Source: Paenibacillus polysaccharolyticus
GTDB taxonomy: Bacteria; Bacillota; Bacilli; Paenibacillales; Paenibacillaceae
DNA length: 64,000 nt
NCBI RefSeq assembly: GCF_900102085.1
Contig: NZ_FMVM01000008.1
Span: forward strand, 241,040 to 305,039
Direction of reading: 5' to 3'
Below, piece after piece: positions 40,031-48,822 of this stretch. Position 1 is the first letter of the stretch. Every line of letters begins with the position of its first letter. The notes beneath the pieces were generated by a model, which was not told the DNA's origin, ran no database searches, and worked only from the letters and a program-made list of their open reading frames with translations. The position numbers were made by a program, and so were the translations under genes.

Positions 40031-40765
40031 TTGAGAGTATTATACCGGAATAAAAGTGAGCAACATGAACTGACGGTGTACGAGACGAAAAGGCTTTACG
40101 GGGAAAAAGGACATTTTCGTGTATTGCAGTTCTCTAATGATGCCGTGCAGGGGGCGATCGATGTAGAGCAACCTTCCAGGATTGTTCTAGAGTACCCGAG
40201 GGCTATGCTACATCTGATGGAGCGAAATAACCCGCATTACAATCGCGTATTCGTCGTGGGGCAGGGTATTGGCACAATCCCTTCTTATTTGTCTGATCGA
40301 CAAGTTAAGGTAGCGGAGTTGGATGCGGAGGTTGTGGAAATCAGTCAGCACTTTTTTGGATACAAAGGGTCCCCTGTCCTGGTGGGGGATGGTCGGGAAC
40401 TGCTGGAACGGGAACAGGCTGGGACGTATGATTATATCGTTATAGACGCATTTACGGCAACGGGCACACCAGAGCAGTTTACGAACCGTTCTTTTTTTAA
40501 CATGGCAAAAGACAAACTGTATGCAGGTGGTGCTGTGCTGCTTAATGTGTTTGGACGTTGTGGTAACGATCAGCTTGTCAACGCAATCTACACAACGCTT
40601 GGAATAGAATTCCCTTATGTACGTGCCTTTGCACTTCCGGCTGAGCCCATTGACGTTCAGAATCGCATATTGATGGGGAGTCTTCGCCCAATTGATGTTC
40701 AGATGCGGTATATGGCGGGCTTTGTGGAGCAAAACCTGGAAGAGGGTTATGTCATTGAAGGGTAA
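40031..40765 (+). CDS. Spermidine-synthase-like protein
   Basis: 244 residues with a Rossmann methyltransferase-type fold. VFVVGQGIGTIPSYL is the nucleotide loop, KVAELDAEVVEISQHFF the acidic ribose-binding strand, and YDYIVIDAF the catalytic-region strand of aminopropyltransferase-like proteins. At 244 residues it is shorter than SpeE, and I cannot recognise the polyamine-binding residues, so it may have a different acceptor. TTG 40031 is the likely start, with GGGAGCAGG just upstream. Confidence 0.75.
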   Translation: MRVLYRNKSEQHELTVYETKRLYGEKGHFRVLQFSNDAVQGAIDVEQPSRIVLEYPRAMLHLMERNNPHYNRVFVVGQGIGTIPSYLSDRQVKVAELDAEVVEISQHFFGYKGSPVLVGDGRELLEREQAGTYDYIVIDAFTATGTPEQFTNRSFFNMAKDKLYAGGAVLLNVFGRCGNDQLVNAIYTTLGIEFPYVRAFALPAEPIDVQNRILMGSLRPIDVQMRYMAGFVEQNLEEGYVIEG

Positions 40766-40929
40766 ATAGATGAAGAGGATTCGCTTATTCCCCGGATGCG
40801 TTATTTTGTCATAAATTCGTCAATCCTATAAATTCAAAGTTAATATACGTCATTTCTTCATTGTTTCTTAACAACTTTATTATATGATGATGTAGGTATG
40901 CTTTTTTATGAAAATCCGGGGGAAGCAAA

Positions 40930-42552
40930 ATGATTGCAAATAAAAAAAAATCCAGATTACGCAGAAAAGTAAAGAAGTTCAAAAAAGTCAGTCTGACCGC
41001 ATTACTTGGTGGATTCGTTACAATCTCCGTATTGATGACGCTAACCATTATGGTGATTACCTCGTATACCACGCAGAAACAGTCTCTTATTAACAATACT
41101 CTTTCTGTTAACTATGCGAGTGCTGTACAGATGAGTCAAACGTTAAACTCCTTATTTGAATCCATGAGAAAAAGCTTAAAGTATGGAGCCGCACATTTTA
41201 AAAATGTCGATTTCAATGATAAGGAGAAACTGAACACTACGCTGGATCTCATCCATAATAGCAGTGATTATTTTAACGCTGTAGTCTTGGCAGACCAGAT
41301 GGGCCTTGTGCTGTCGAGGTCACCGTATTCTCAGGCCAGTATTGGTACACATGTGAGCTCCGAGGCGGCCAAAGCGGCGATCAAATCCAAAGCCTCATAC
41401 ATATCAGATGCTTACGTGACACCGCGAACGAATCGTAGAATTGTTTTTCTCAGTGAACCAATTGTTGATCCAATGGGAAAATACAAAGGCATGATTAGTG
41501 GGAGTATCTATTTGCAGGAAAATAATATACTCGATTTGTCGTTTGGGAGTCAACTTAAAACCGACAATGGAACATACTTTTTTATAGTTGACCATAAGGG
41601 AACGTTGCTTTTTCATCCCAACGTCAGCCGAATTGGCAGAGATATTAGAGCCAATACAGTGGTGCAGAAACTGATCAAAAATCAGACGGGACAAGAGCAA
41701 TATACGAATTTGGATGGGGTTAATACGCTTGCCGGATATTACAAAGTTCCAGCAACCAACTGGGGAGTGGTTGTCGTATCTCCAACTCAAATCGTATATG
41801 ATCAGTTAAACCGTCAGATCGGACTGTTGTTGCTATACATAGCGGTACCCTTTATATTGTTGACTCTAATTGTGTTAAGAGTTGCCCGGAAGCTGGTACA
41901 TCCGTTTGTATTCTTGGCTGATCTCGTGCAGCAAGTGGACAAAGGGCAGGTGGAGTTACCTGTCGTGAAGCCGCATTGGAACAGGGAAGCCGACCTGCTT
42001 ACTCGAGCGGTGCTTGGAGCGATGACAAGTTTCAGAAATAAGACGGATCAGTTGGTGTATGATGCAAGAACAGACGTATTAACTGGTTTGAATAATCGCA
42101 GAACCTTTGAGGAAGTGATTCAGGCATGGACTCATGATGAGAATCCATTTGCAATCATTGTTCTCGATATAGACCGCTTTAAGTTAATTAATGATACCTA
42201 TGGTCATTCGACTGGAGATGAGGTTCTAAAACAAATCGCGAAGTTGATTCAAATGTCTGTAAGGCCTGAGGATGTTTGTTTTCGGTTTGGCGGTGAAGAG
42301 TTTGTTGTACTGTTAAGGGATTACGATTCCAAGAAGGCTTATGAGATAGCAGAGCGCATTCGGATTTCAGTTGAAGAAAGCGTACTTGCTGTTGACCGTA
42401 CCGTTACGATATCTGCAGGCATTGCTGAGTTCCCGATGCATTCCCGCTCGGAAACAGAATTGTTTCATCTGGCAGATAATGCGCTCTATCTGGCCAAAGA
42501 AGAGGGACGCAATCGAACCGTCATCATTCAGACGGTGGAAAAAGCAAAATAA
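40930..42552 (+). CDS. Membrane diguanylate cyclase with extracellular Cache sensor
   Basis: 540 residues. A Lys/Arg-rich cytosolic start precedes a membrane helix (~20-45). The outside domain (~50-295) looks like a double Cache sensor (FNAVVLADQMGLVLSRSPYS; ATNWGVVVVSPT). A second helix lies at ~298-318, then a HAMP-like linker. The C-terminal GGDEF domain (~375-535) has LTGLNNRRTFEE, the active site FRFGGEEFVVLL, and the inhibitory RxxD site (RPED) in the right place five residues upstream. It should make cyclic di-GMP and be product-inhibited. The ligand is unknown. A terminator follows. Confidence 0.93.
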   Translation: MIANKKKSRLRRKVKKFKKVSLTALLGGFVTISVLMTLTIMVITSYTTQKQSLINNTLSVNYASAVQMSQTLNSLFESMRKSLKYGAAHFKNVDFNDKEKLNTTLDLIHNSSDYFNAVVLADQMGLVLSRSPYSQASIGTHVSSEAAKAAIKSKASYISDAYVTPRTNRRIVFLSEPIVDPMGKYKGMISGSIYLQENNILDLSFGSQLKTDNGTYFFIVDHKGTLLFHPNVSRIGRDIRANTVVQKLIKNQTGQEQYTNLDGVNTLAGYYKVPATNWGVVVVSPTQIVYDQLNRQIGLLLLYIAVPFILLTLIVLRVARKLVHPFVFLADLVQQVDKGQVELPVVKPHWNREADLLTRAVLGAMTSFRNKTDQLVYDARTDVLTGLNNRRTFEEVIQAWTHDENPFAIIVLDIDRFKLINDTYGHSTGDEVLKQIAKLIQMSVRPEDVCFRFGGEEFVVLLRDYDSKKAYEIAERIRISVEESVLAVDRTVTISAGIAEFPMHSRSETELFHLADNALYLAKEEGRNRTVIIQTVEKAK

Positions 42553-42585
42553 TAGCACAGAAGAACAGAGAAACGGAAGAATGCG

Positions 42586-42620
42586 AACAGACCCTTACGA
42601 ACAGGGTCTGTTTCTGTTTG
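42586..42620 (+). terminator. Terminator after the diguanylate cyclase
   Basis: AACAGACCCT/AGGGTCTGTT, 10-bp perfect stem with a 7-base loop, then a T-rich tail. It stands at the junction with the converging oxidoreductase gene. Confidence 0.8.
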
Positions 42621-42623
42621 TTT

Positions 42624-43616
42624 CTATATGAAAGATGACAGGATTCGGTCACATAAAGCCATTGTACTAATATTATCGCGAGCGCTTGAGAGTGGAACGG
42701 CCCCCGTCTGGCAACAGGACATAAAGTGTCTCATTTCACCTACAAAGCCACGCAGATAAAGATCCCTATAAGCTCCGGACATTGGGGTGCCGGAAGGAGT
42801 ATATAACGAATCGTGTTCTTCAAGAGACTTCCATGGAAGAAGATCCCCTTTATGAGATTCATGTATTGTAAGTTTGGTGATCTCATCGGCTAGAGCGAAT
42901 CCATGCTCAAAAGTAACCAGCACACTTTCGCTTTCACGTGACCATGCACTCATCCCTGTAAAATAGGCACTGCCCGTGACACCTTCATCAAAAATCAAGG
43001 AAATACTCTGGTTAATATGTTTTCCATCTCTTACAGTCGTTCCTGTTACTTGCGTAGCTTCGCCAAACAAATAACGCATGAGATCCACCATATGTATGGC
43101 AGCCAGTTTCATAAACTGTTCTTCATTTTCACAAAAAGGCGTGCTATCTACGGCAAATTTCATCTGGAACGAGCGCACTTTACCGAGCGTTCTCTCATCA
43201 ATGAGTGCCTTGAGTTTCTGATAGATGGGGGCATAACGTTTCATAAAACCGACCATGACCACAACATCACCCTGATCTGCTGCTTGGGCCACCTTAGCGG
43301 CTTCTTCTGCAGTCCAGCCAAGTGGTTTGTCCACATAGACATGTTTACCTGCCTCAATGCATTCCAGCACAAGTTTGGTTTGATCCACTGGCTGAGCAAC
43401 GACGACGACTCCGTCACAGGTTTCCTGCTCCAGCATCTGGCCGGCATGATCATAGGCTTGACCTGAACTGCCAAAGCGAAGCAGGGCCGCCCTAGATCGT
43501 TCAAGATTCCTTGTAGCCACAGCCTGAATGGTTGCACCCGCTTCGATCGCTGCAGGGTAAATATTCGTGGAGGCATGGAATCCGGCTCCGATAAAACAAA
43601 GTTTTGAATTCAGCAA
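42624..43616 (-). CDS. Gfo/Idh/MocA-family oxidoreductase
   Basis: 330 residues. The NAD(P) fold is LCFIGAGFHASTNIYPAAIEAG, with CDGVVVVAQPVDQTK and HVYVDKPLGWTAEEA, where the EKP-type motif reads DKP with its catalytic Lys. The C-terminal half is the alpha/beta substrate domain (KLAAIHMVDLMRYLFGEAT). It probably oxidises a sugar or cyclitol. The start is TTG 43616, with AAGGGGAC about eight bases upstream. Monocistronic; shares its terminator region with the cyclase gene. Confidence 0.88.
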   Translation of the reverse strand: MLNSKLCFIGAGFHASTNIYPAAIEAGATIQAVATRNLERSRAALLRFGSSGQAYDHAGQMLEQETCDGVVVVAQPVDQTKLVLECIEAGKHVYVDKPLGWTAEEAAKVAQAADQGDVVVMVGFMKRYAPIYQKLKALIDERTLGKVRSFQMKFAVDSTPFCENEEQFMKLAAIHMVDLMRYLFGEATQVTGTTVRDGKHINQSISLIFDEGVTGSAYFTGMSAWSRESESVLVTFEHGFALADEITKLTIHESHKGDLLPWKSLEEHDSLYTPSGTPMSGAYRDLYLRGFVGEMRHFMSCCQTGAVPLSSARDNISTMALCDRILSSFI

Positions 43617-43737
43617 ATGAAAGTCCCCTTCATTGGTATATGTGCTTTATGTCATTATAAGATTACTATTGATAAACATATGTGGTTTGAATTAGTGAGA
43701 AAAGGACATATGTCCCTCTAAGGGATTAAAAAAGTTG

Positions 43738-43766
43738 TTGCAATATAAAAATGTAACATGTATACT
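43738..43766 (+). promoter_or_regulatory. Promoter of the tRNA-Leu gene
   Basis: -35 TTGCAA (43738-43743), 17-bp spacer, -10 TATACT (43761-43766), about 70 bp before the tRNA. Confidence 0.6.
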
Positions 43767-43838
43767 CTGAATTACGGTAAAACAAGGAATTGTTTCACCG
43801 GATATACTTTTCATCGATGATGAAGAGATACATAATAT

Positions 43839-43923
<85 letters not shown>

Positions 43924-43927
43924 TAAC

Positions 43928-43974
43928 AAAAAGGTTTGTATGTTGCCCGATTGGGCAATGTACAAACCTTTTTT
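43928..43974 (+). terminator. Terminator of the tRNA gene
   Basis: AAAAAGGTTTGTA pairs with TACAAACCTTTTT, with an inner TTGCCC/GGGCAA stem, followed by Ts. Confidence 0.85.
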
Positions 43975-43988
43975 CGTTTGCTTTTTCC

Positions 43989-44180
43989 TTAATGCTCCTG
44001 AATCTGGTTATACCAAATTTTACTGGTCAGCAATCCTGAAAGGATACCAGCTATACCGAATAGAGCAACACTGAGCATTAATTGAACGGGCGAGAAACGA
44101 AACAAAAACGCAATTCCACTACCAAAGGTGGTTCCAGCGAGAAAACCCAAGGCGACCCCCAGATGTTTGAATGACTTCAT
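43989..44180 (-). CDS. Small two-helix membrane protein
   Basis: 63 residues. Two hydrophobic stretches, VALGFLAGTTFGSGIAFLF and LMLSVALFGIAGILSGLL, would form a hairpin in the membrane. I do not recognise the family. ATG 44180 follows CAGGTG; a GTG nine bases further upstream overlaps that site. It is downstream of and convergent with the tRNA. Confidence 0.65.
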   Translation of the reverse strand: MKSFKHLGVALGFLAGTTFGSGIAFLFRFSPVQLMLSVALFGIAGILSGLLTSKIWYNQIQEH

Positions 44181-44321
44181 TGTATTCACCTGCTTCTAAA
44201 ATAGAGTATGGAGTGGTCCATTTTTGTAATGCAATAATCCGCTCGCTTTCACAGTTTCATTTTGTGGTCTTTTCAGGTAAATTATGCATCGTTCATCGTC
44301 TTGGCGTATCCAACTAAAATA

Positions 44322-44352
44322 GGCTCTGGCCCTCGGGAGAGGGCGCAGAGCC
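44322..44352 (-). terminator. Terminator of the duplicated-HTH gene
   Basis: GGCTCTGGCCCTC/GAGGGCGCAGAGCC stem with a 4-base loop; on the minus strand it is followed by TATTTTAG. Confidence 0.65.
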
Positions 44353-44370
44353 TTTTGGCTGTTCGCTGTT

Positions 44371-44967
44371 TTATTGATTACGACGATCCTTAAGAATGAC
44401 ATCTGCGAACAGAATAGTTTTCGGGATGCGGAAAAATTGTTCCGCTTGTTCCTGAAACGCGGCAGAAGGCAGCGTTCCCTGATGCAGCCATTTGCGGAAA
44501 GTGCCGGGATGAACCCCGATCCAGTGGCTGACATCTGTCACCGACAAATCATGGACCATACACAGGCCTGTCAATATACGGTTACTCACTGGAGAGCGGG
44601 TTACCGTCCGCTTCATAAAGCGGGAAGGCTCGGGTTGACAGATGACAGGACTGTTGCGCACGACCTCTTCATTAAAAAGAATATGTCGCGGGTAGCCAAG
44701 CAACTGACAAGTTTTGTCCAGATTGGTACTGCCGGGTATTCGCCCTTCATACACCCACGCGCTTACACTGCGTGAGGAGATCGAGAGGTCTTCAGCGAGC
44801 TGAGACAATTTAATATCGTTGGCCATCAGCACGGCAAGAAGAACACGATTGCGGATTTGACAGCGTGTCGGTTTGCGGAACCGTTTAACACGGACACCTT
44901 TTCCCAAATATTTACGGTTGATCAGAGACCACGCCTGGATGGAATGTTGTTCTGGTTGATTAGGCAT
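44371..44967 (-). CDS. DNA-binding protein with two tandem helix-turn-helix units
   Basis: 198 residues. Two units align to each other along ~65 residues: NRVLLAVLMANDIKLSQLAEDL...GYPRHILFNEEVV and NRILTGLCMVHDLSVTDVSHWI...RIPKTILFADVIL. Each has a phage-repressor (Cro/CI)-like HTH, with recognition segments SSRSVSAWVYEGRIPG and HPGTFRKWLHQGTLPS. A single chain carrying a pseudo-dimer of HTH domains is an internal duplication. ATG 44967 lies four bases after GGAGG. The long upstream gap (44968-45423) holds AT-rich sequence, an 11-bp repeat GGTGTTCAAAC at 45284 and 45385, and a TTTTGGT/ACCAAAA hairpin at ~45280. Target unknown. Confidence 0.8.
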   Translation of the reverse strand: MPNQPEQHSIQAWSLINRKYLGKGVRVKRFRKPTRCQIRNRVLLAVLMANDIKLSQLAEDLSISSRSVSAWVYEGRIPGSTNLDKTCQLLGYPRHILFNEEVVRNSPVICQPEPSRFMKRTVTRSPVSNRILTGLCMVHDLSVTDVSHWIGVHPGTFRKWLHQGTLPSAAFQEQAEQFFRIPKTILFADVILKDRRNQ

Positions 44968-45423
44968 ATTTCCTCCGATTTTTTTAACCAAATACTACAA
45001 TAAATAAAGGGGTACTTTCAAGTGCCGCAATTACTGGTTTGAAAACCGCTTGTGCGTCATTCTACATGAAAGAGGGAACTACGAACTAGACCTCTTGCGA
45101 AACACATCCTAGTATATTCCTAGATTACAATGATTCACTAAAAAAGATGGAATGAATTGTACGAGATTACAAATTAATTAGTTCCATTTACCCACTCATA
45201 GGTCTTTAGAACTTTTGTGTTATTTTTGTTGATTTCATGCTGTTTTTCCCCTGAACTCCTACTACATTTGTAAATCTACTTTTGGTGTTCAAACCAAAAA
45301 AAGTGCACAAATCTGAAATGATAAATCCGCTGTTCAGCAAGACAGATGAACGGTCACAATCTCTCATTCTCACATATATTGTAGGGTGTTCAAACAAGAA
45401 AGAACAAGGGAGAGGTGAGGAAC

Positions 45424-45987
45424 GTGAGCCCAGCGGTGAGTTCGGTTACTGCTATTTCGGGAGCGGTTGTGACGTTCGCTTTTGGCGGGTGGGATCAGCT
45501 ACTTAGTCTGCTTGCGATCGCTATGGCTATTGATTATGTTACAGGTCTGGCGGCAGCTGTGAGAACGGGAACGGGATTGAACAGTAATATTGGCTTCTGG
45601 GGACTTGCACGAAAAGGGCTAATGCTGACCGTTGTTCTGCTTGCTCACCGTATTGATCTGATTATGGGGACCGATATTATTAAGGGAGGAGCAATTTATT
45701 TTTACTTGGTCAATGAATTGATCTCAATCACAGAGAATTATGCCAAAATTGGATTGCCTTTGCCTGCCAAGCTCAGACAGGCTATCGCGGTACTTAAGAA
45801 ACAGGAGGAACAGAGCAGTCTGCCTGACCGGGAATGGAACATGCCTAAGCCCAATTCCGCTATCCCTTCCCCAGTAAAAGAAGAGGTTCAATCAAAAGAA
45901 GATGTTCAAACTGTTCAAGGTCAGGAGAAAAGGGTTGAGAATGGGGGAGTGTCTTCTGATCGGCAGTTGGATTCAACGAAGGATTAG
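45424..45987 (+). CDS. Phage-type holin family protein (Phage_holin_4-like)
   Basis: 187 residues. Hydrophobic helices (SAVTAISGAVVTFAF-like start, LLSLLAIAMAIDYVTGLAAAV, KGLMLTVVLLAHRIDLIM, GGAIYFYLVNELISITENYAKIG) match the toxin-secretion/phage-lysis holin family; DYVTGL and NELISITENYAK are its typical blocks. A hydrophilic tail (~130-187) is longer than usual. GTG 45424 is preceded by GAGAGGTGAGG. No endolysin or phage gene is adjacent, so this is an orphan chromosomal holin. Confidence 0.85.
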   Translation: MSPAVSSVTAISGAVVTFAFGGWDQLLSLLAIAMAIDYVTGLAAAVRTGTGLNSNIGFWGLARKGLMLTVVLLAHRIDLIMGTDIIKGGAIYFYLVNELISITENYAKIGLPLPAKLRQAIAVLKKQEEQSSLPDREWNMPKPNSAIPSPVKEEVQSKEDVQTVQGQEKRVENGGVSSDRQLDSTKD

Positions 45988-46123
45988 CCTGGGGGAATAT
46001 TATTGTTGTTCGGGAAACGCATACAAAGCATCCTTTCGTAATAGACGGTGATATGATATATTTTGGATACACGAAACATAGCTAATAGTTCTAGTTATTA
46101 ATCCAAACGAGGTGTTTACCAAG

Positions 46124-46411
46124 ATGATTAAGCATATTGTCCTGTTCAAAATGAAAGATCGCTCTGCAGAAAGCGTTGAGGCGGCTGCCCAGGTTCTGCG
46201 TAATCTGGAAGGCAAAATCGATGTTCTCATGTCCCTTGAGGTGGGTATCGATGTACTGCGTTCGGACAGATCATTCGACATTTCACTGACAGCGGAGTTT
46301 GCTTCGCTGGAAGATCTTCAGGCGTATCAGGTTCACCCACTCCATCAGGACGTCATCAAGTACATGAACGAAGTGAGAGAACAATCCATTGCTGTTGACT
46401 ATGTGATCTAA
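46124..46411 (+). CDS. Dabb (stress-responsive A/B barrel) family protein
   Basis: 95 residues. MIKHIVLFKMKDRSAESVEAA, then LEVGIDVLRSDRSFDISLTAEF and YQVHPLHQDVIKYM are the standard blocks of this dimeric ferredoxin-like barrel. Members are small, soluble and mostly of unknown role; some bind small hydrophobic molecules. ATG 46124 is nine bases after GAGGTG; a GTG at 46112 overlaps that site. Monocistronic or first of a small group of housekeeping genes. Confidence 0.9.
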   Translation: MIKHIVLFKMKDRSAESVEAAAQVLRNLEGKIDVLMSLEVGIDVLRSDRSFDISLTAEFASLEDLQAYQVHPLHQDVIKYMNEVREQSIAVDYVI

Positions 46412-46451
46412 GGTTTTACACATTCTATTCTGGATTTGAAGGGGAATCTGC

Positions 46452-46562
46452 ATGAGCGATTTAAGAGACGTTATGGAATTTCTATATATTTTTGTTGTGT
46501 TTCTGATCGCTTGCCCTGTTATGATCTTCTGGCTTAAGCGCAGAGGGAAACGAAACCGATAA
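46452..46562 (+). CDS. 36-residue single-helix membrane protein
   Basis: The frame ATG 46452 to TAA 46562 encodes 36 residues: an acidic start (MSDLRDVMEF), one membrane helix (LYIFVVFLIACPVMIFWL) and a basic tail (KRRGKRNR), giving an N-out or positive-inside topology. AAGGGG lies seven bases before the ATG. It sits in the 174-bp gap between the Dabb and DUF86 genes. The family is unknown. Confidence 0.6.
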   Translation: MSDLRDVMEFLYIFVVFLIACPVMIFWLKRRGKRNR

Positions 46563-46585
46563 CTCACTGAACGGGAAGTGAATGA

Positions 46586-47041
46586 ATGTATTATGTGAAT
46601 AGGGAGCAGATCGCTCGCCGGCTTGACGCGATACCGGAAGTTGCTGAAGGGCTTCGGCAGGTTGTACAGGCTTGGGATGGTGGTCTGGTATTGGGGATGG
46701 TGCAAGAACGATGTTTGCATCTTGCCGTTGAGATTGTGACTGATGTGGGCAGTTATCTCATTGATGGTTTCATTATGAGAGATGCAAGCAGTTACGATGA
46801 TATTATTCAGATTAATTATGAAGAGAACGTATTTGATGAATCAACATACGGGGTTTTGCGTCAACTCGTTACGTTGCGTAAACCGCTTGTGCAAGATTAT
46901 TACAGCTGGCAGCGAACCGTGTTAAATCCACTTAGTGCAGCCTTGCCGGATGTGCTTGAACAGTTCTCCGGCCAGGTAAGCACTTATGTGGAAAAAGAAC
47001 TTGGACCTTTTCAGGGAAATGAAGGCCAAGTGAGAGAGTAA
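46586..47041 (+). CDS. DUF86 (YutE/HepT-like) protein
   Basis: 151 residues. VEIVTDVGSYLIDGFIMRDASSYDDII is the signature block of Bacillus YutE and the HepT/DUF86 fold, an all-helical HEPN-type protein. HepT toxins use R-x4-H-x-Y for RNA cleavage; here the segment reads RKPLVQDYY, with Gln where the catalytic His would be. There is no MNT antitoxin next door. It is therefore probably not an active HepT RNase. ATG 46586 has GGGAAGTG upstream. Its stop is 18 bp before the DUF4261 gene, so the two may be co-transcribed. Confidence 0.8.
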   Translation: MYYVNREQIARRLDAIPEVAEGLRQVVQAWDGGLVLGMVQERCLHLAVEIVTDVGSYLIDGFIMRDASSYDDIIQINYEENVFDESTYGVLRQLVTLRKPLVQDYYSWQRTVLNPLSAALPDVLEQFSGQVSTYVEKELGPFQGNEGQVRE

Positions 47042-47058
47042 GGAATGAGGGAAGTTGT

Positions 47059-47961
47059 ATGGAGAAAGATTCGAAAGGGACAGATCAAGGGAAGCGGGAA
47101 AGCGATGAAATGTCATCAGGATTTCACCCCGTGTACATGGTGGAGTTCCTGTTTAATGAAAAGCCAGTTGTGAATCGGCATGTGTTACAGGAGGCGCTCA
47201 TCCATCGAACGGGACAAGGGAGACTGGATGTAAAACAGGAAGAGAAGGAACAGGGAACGCAGGAGATGATGGTGTTCTACCATATGGAACATAAGGTTTC
47301 CTTTCAGGAAGGTAGCATCCCCGCTCAGACTTGCTTGCTACCCGTACATGAAATTGTGGACCGTACACGTTTTGCAGGGGCTTTGCAGCAAGCATGGCAC
47401 TGGCCTGAAGCAGGACAAGCTATAGCTTCTGCCCGTTATTCCATTCGGATTCATGATATGTTTACTGCTGCCATGCCGCGTAAACAGCGTCTGGACTTGT
47501 TCCAGAAAACGGTGCTGGCTGTGCTGGACACACTGGATTGTGATGCGCTTTACTGGTACGGCAGTGACAAACTGGTTGAACCTGATGCTTACATTCAATC
47601 CCAGGAACGCGAGGAGCATCTCTATGCTGCGATGAATGTGCGGATGTATCAAGCGGGAGGTACTGAGCAACAGCGAGAACTGGTTATGGATACCGTAGGT
47701 TTATCTGCGCTTGGCGTACCTGATGTGCAATGTCACTTTACTGGACTTGACCCCGATACGGTGGCTCAGACACTTCTGGGTGCTGCGTATTACATATTTG
47801 ATCAGGGAGATGTATTGCAGGATGGTCAGACCTTGGGCTCATCTGGTGGACAGCGCTGGCGCTGTGAGCATCAGTTTGCTTTAATTGCACCAGGGAGATA
47901 CGTCGTAGATCTTAACCCGGGAGAAGAGCATGCTGTACCCGCGCCTCAGACAGTTCGGTAA
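47059..47961 (+). CDS. DUF4261-like protein
   Basis: 300 residues, soluble. The C-terminal half contains RELVMDTVGLSALGVPDVQC, HFTGLDPDTVAQTLLGAAYY and IFDQGDVLQDGQTLG, which I associate with DUF4261. The N-terminal ~20 residues are charged and probably disordered. No catalytic motif is evident. GAGGGAAGTTGT precedes the ATG. It follows the YutE-like gene by 17 bp. The function is unknown. Confidence 0.75.
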   Translation: MEKDSKGTDQGKRESDEMSSGFHPVYMVEFLFNEKPVVNRHVLQEALIHRTGQGRLDVKQEEKEQGTQEMMVFYHMEHKVSFQEGSIPAQTCLLPVHEIVDRTRFAGALQQAWHWPEAGQAIASARYSIRIHDMFTAAMPRKQRLDLFQKTVLAVLDTLDCDALYWYGSDKLVEPDAYIQSQEREEHLYAAMNVRMYQAGGTEQQRELVMDTVGLSALGVPDVQCHFTGLDPDTVAQTLLGAAYYIFDQGDVLQDGQTLGSSGGQRWRCEHQFALIAPGRYVVDLNPGEEHAVPAPQTVR

Positions 47962-48146
47962 AAAAGAATGAGGATGGGTATCTTAACCCAGAGATGCGTT
48001 TGTTCCGTTTTTTTTTCACTCCAGAGTGTCAGGTCAAGCCCATCCTGCTTATAATGCATGAACAGAGTAGGCATTGGCCCAGATGAACAGATCCTATCGT
48101 TGTTTAATAAACCGATGTCTAACCCATTGAAGAGGAGAGATGGATC

Positions 48147-48605
48147 ATGAAAGATTCGAATAAAAGCTTGTTGTGGGGGGCTTTAATCGGCTCCGTCGTT
48201 GGTTCGGTCACTGCACTGCTGCTTGCACCAAAATCAGGACGTGAATTGCGTCAGGATATTTCCGAGGGTGCTCGTCAAGTTACGGATAAAGGTCAAGAAC
48301 TGGCTGTAAAAGTGGGAGAGCAAAGCTCACAGATCGTATCCAAAGTGAAGGAAACGGCGGATGTAGTTATTAAGGATATCCAGTCCTGGCGTTGCTCTTC
48401 GGATGGTAAAGAAATCCGGATATCCGCTGCAATTGCAGATGCGGATAAAGCTGAAGGAGTACAGGGGCATGTCCAGCCTGAGATCCAGGTTCAAGAGCAA
48501 ATAGAGGATTCAGTACAAACTCAAGGCTTGAAATTGGTACCAACAGAGCAGGGGAACGAAGATATTGTCAAGCTTACTACCGACGAGTCCAAAGACGAAA
48601 ACTAA
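48147..48605 (+). CDS. YtxH-family general-stress protein
   Basis: 152 residues. [32 protein letters not shown] is the defining YtxH block: one glycine-rich membrane helix followed by LLAPKSG. An amphipathic/coiled-coil region follows ([21 protein letters not shown]) and an acidic, Gln/Glu-rich tail. Members are small membrane proteins linked to general stress in Bacillus. GAGGAGAGATGG precedes the ATG. Monocistronic with a strong terminator. Confidence 0.9.
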   Translation: MKDSNKSLLWGALIGSVVGSVTALLLAPKSGRELRQDISEGARQVTDKGQELAVKVGEQSSQIVSKVKETADVVIKDIQSWRCSSDGKEIRISAAIADADKAEGVQGHVQPEIQVQEQIEDSVQTQGLKLVPTEQGNEDIVKLTTDESKDEN

Positions 48606-48618
48606 GCAATGCGGGTTT

Positions 48619-48660
48619 AGCAGGCTTTCCCCAGTCCGGTGGAAAGCCTGCTTTGTTGTG
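48619..48660 (+). terminator. Terminator after the YtxH gene
   Basis: AGCAGGCTTTCC/GGAAAGCCTGCT, 12-bp perfect stem with a 10-base loop, then TTGTTGTG. Confidence 0.75.
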
Positions 48661-48822
48661 TGCTCATGCTATGCATGACAACAGGATTCAATGACTTAAA
48701 TTTGAACCCGGCGATGAAATCGGGTAAGATGTAGGTACCTTTTTGCCGGAAATATCATAGGGTAGGTAGAAAGCTTTTTTACTATGGATGATCAGAATGA
48801 ATTTAATGAAGAAGGAAGCGGT

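Noticed and set aside
45284..45395. Direct repeat GGTGTTCAAAC at 45284 and 45385 as an attachment site
   Set aside because: Only 11 bp and 101 bp apart with no integrase or tRNA boundary between; too weak to call.
46586..47041. A HepT/MNT toxin-antitoxin pair
   Set aside because: There is no nucleotidyltransferase partner next to the gene, and the catalytic His is replaced by Gln.
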